DNA of 8,149 bases from CAYFJO01 sp964343305 (GTDB taxonomy: Bacteria; Planctomycetota; Planctomycetia; Pirellulales; Pirellulaceae). The translations under genes and the position numbers were made by a program. This document shows, one piece after another, positions 8,090 to 8,149 of this stretch (position 1 is its first letter; each line of letters begins with the position of its first letter). The notes beneath the pieces are model-generated. The model saw nothing but the letters and a program-made list of their open reading frames with translations. It ran no database searches and was not told the DNA's origin. The stretch spans positions 1 to 8,149 of the forward strand of contig CAYFJO010000468.1 of the NCBI GenBank assembly GCA_964343305.1, given 5' to 3'.

Positions 8090-8149
8090 GGGGTCAGGTA
8101 CCTTTGCCGGAACGGCCCGGAGGGTGCTTTGCACAAAGGTACCTGACCC
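8090..8149. repeat. REP-like palindromic element with two internal mini-hairpins
   Basis: The arms at 8091-8105 and 8135-8149 are perfect 15-base inverted repeats, and each contains the self-complementary AGGTACCT. Between them lie two short perfect hairpins of identical geometry: GCCG-GAA-CGGC at 8106-8116 and GTGC-TTT-GCAC at 8124-8134, separated by seven bases (8117-8123). The total is 15+11+7+11+15 bases. G8090 could extend the stem if the base after the window is C. Alternatively the outer stem takes one more pair (8106 with 8134) at the cost of the inner hairpins. The shape suits a mobile REP/MITE-type element of the kind moved by HUH (Y1, RAYT) transposases; it could also end transcription from either side. 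No transposase is present in the window, so the link is inference. Confidence 0.8.

Overview
The window is almost entirely one very large protein gene on the + strand. It is already open at base 1, so its start lies upstream, and it ends at a TAG at 7924-7926. The visible part encodes 2641 residues. No other protein-coding gene, tRNA, rRNA or CRISPR array could be supported. The organism is most likely a planctomycete of the Rhodopirellula/Pirellula type. Giant secreted proteins built from GEVED repeats, FG-GAP-like repeats and a C-terminal HELGH module are typical of that group, and the moderately GC-rich composition fits. This assignment is by family resemblance, not by search.

Layout: (1) 1-6693, a tandem array of one partial and ten complete GEVED units. 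Each complete unit runs from a D[FYLM]GD opening to a closing GEVED/GEAED motif and carries a DxDxDG-type loop. (2) Unit 8 is interrupted at about 4663-5571 by an unrelated domain of roughly 300 residues. (3) 6697-7416, five FG-GAP-like repeats of 47-50 residues with paired DxNGDG-type loops. (4) About 7459-7923, a C-terminal metzincin-like module with HELGHVLGLGD and a downstream Met. (5) 7927-8089, a short non-coding spacer. (6) 8090-8149, a perfect palindromic element whose internal sequence forms two further equal mini-hairpins, giving a symmetrical T- or cross-shaped fold.

Taken together, the protein looks like an extracellular or surface, calcium-stabilised, multi-domain stalk carrying a possible C-terminal protease. 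Its substrate or partner cannot be read from the sequence. The two items most worth a second look are the palindromic element at the right edge and the domain inserted inside GEVED unit 8.
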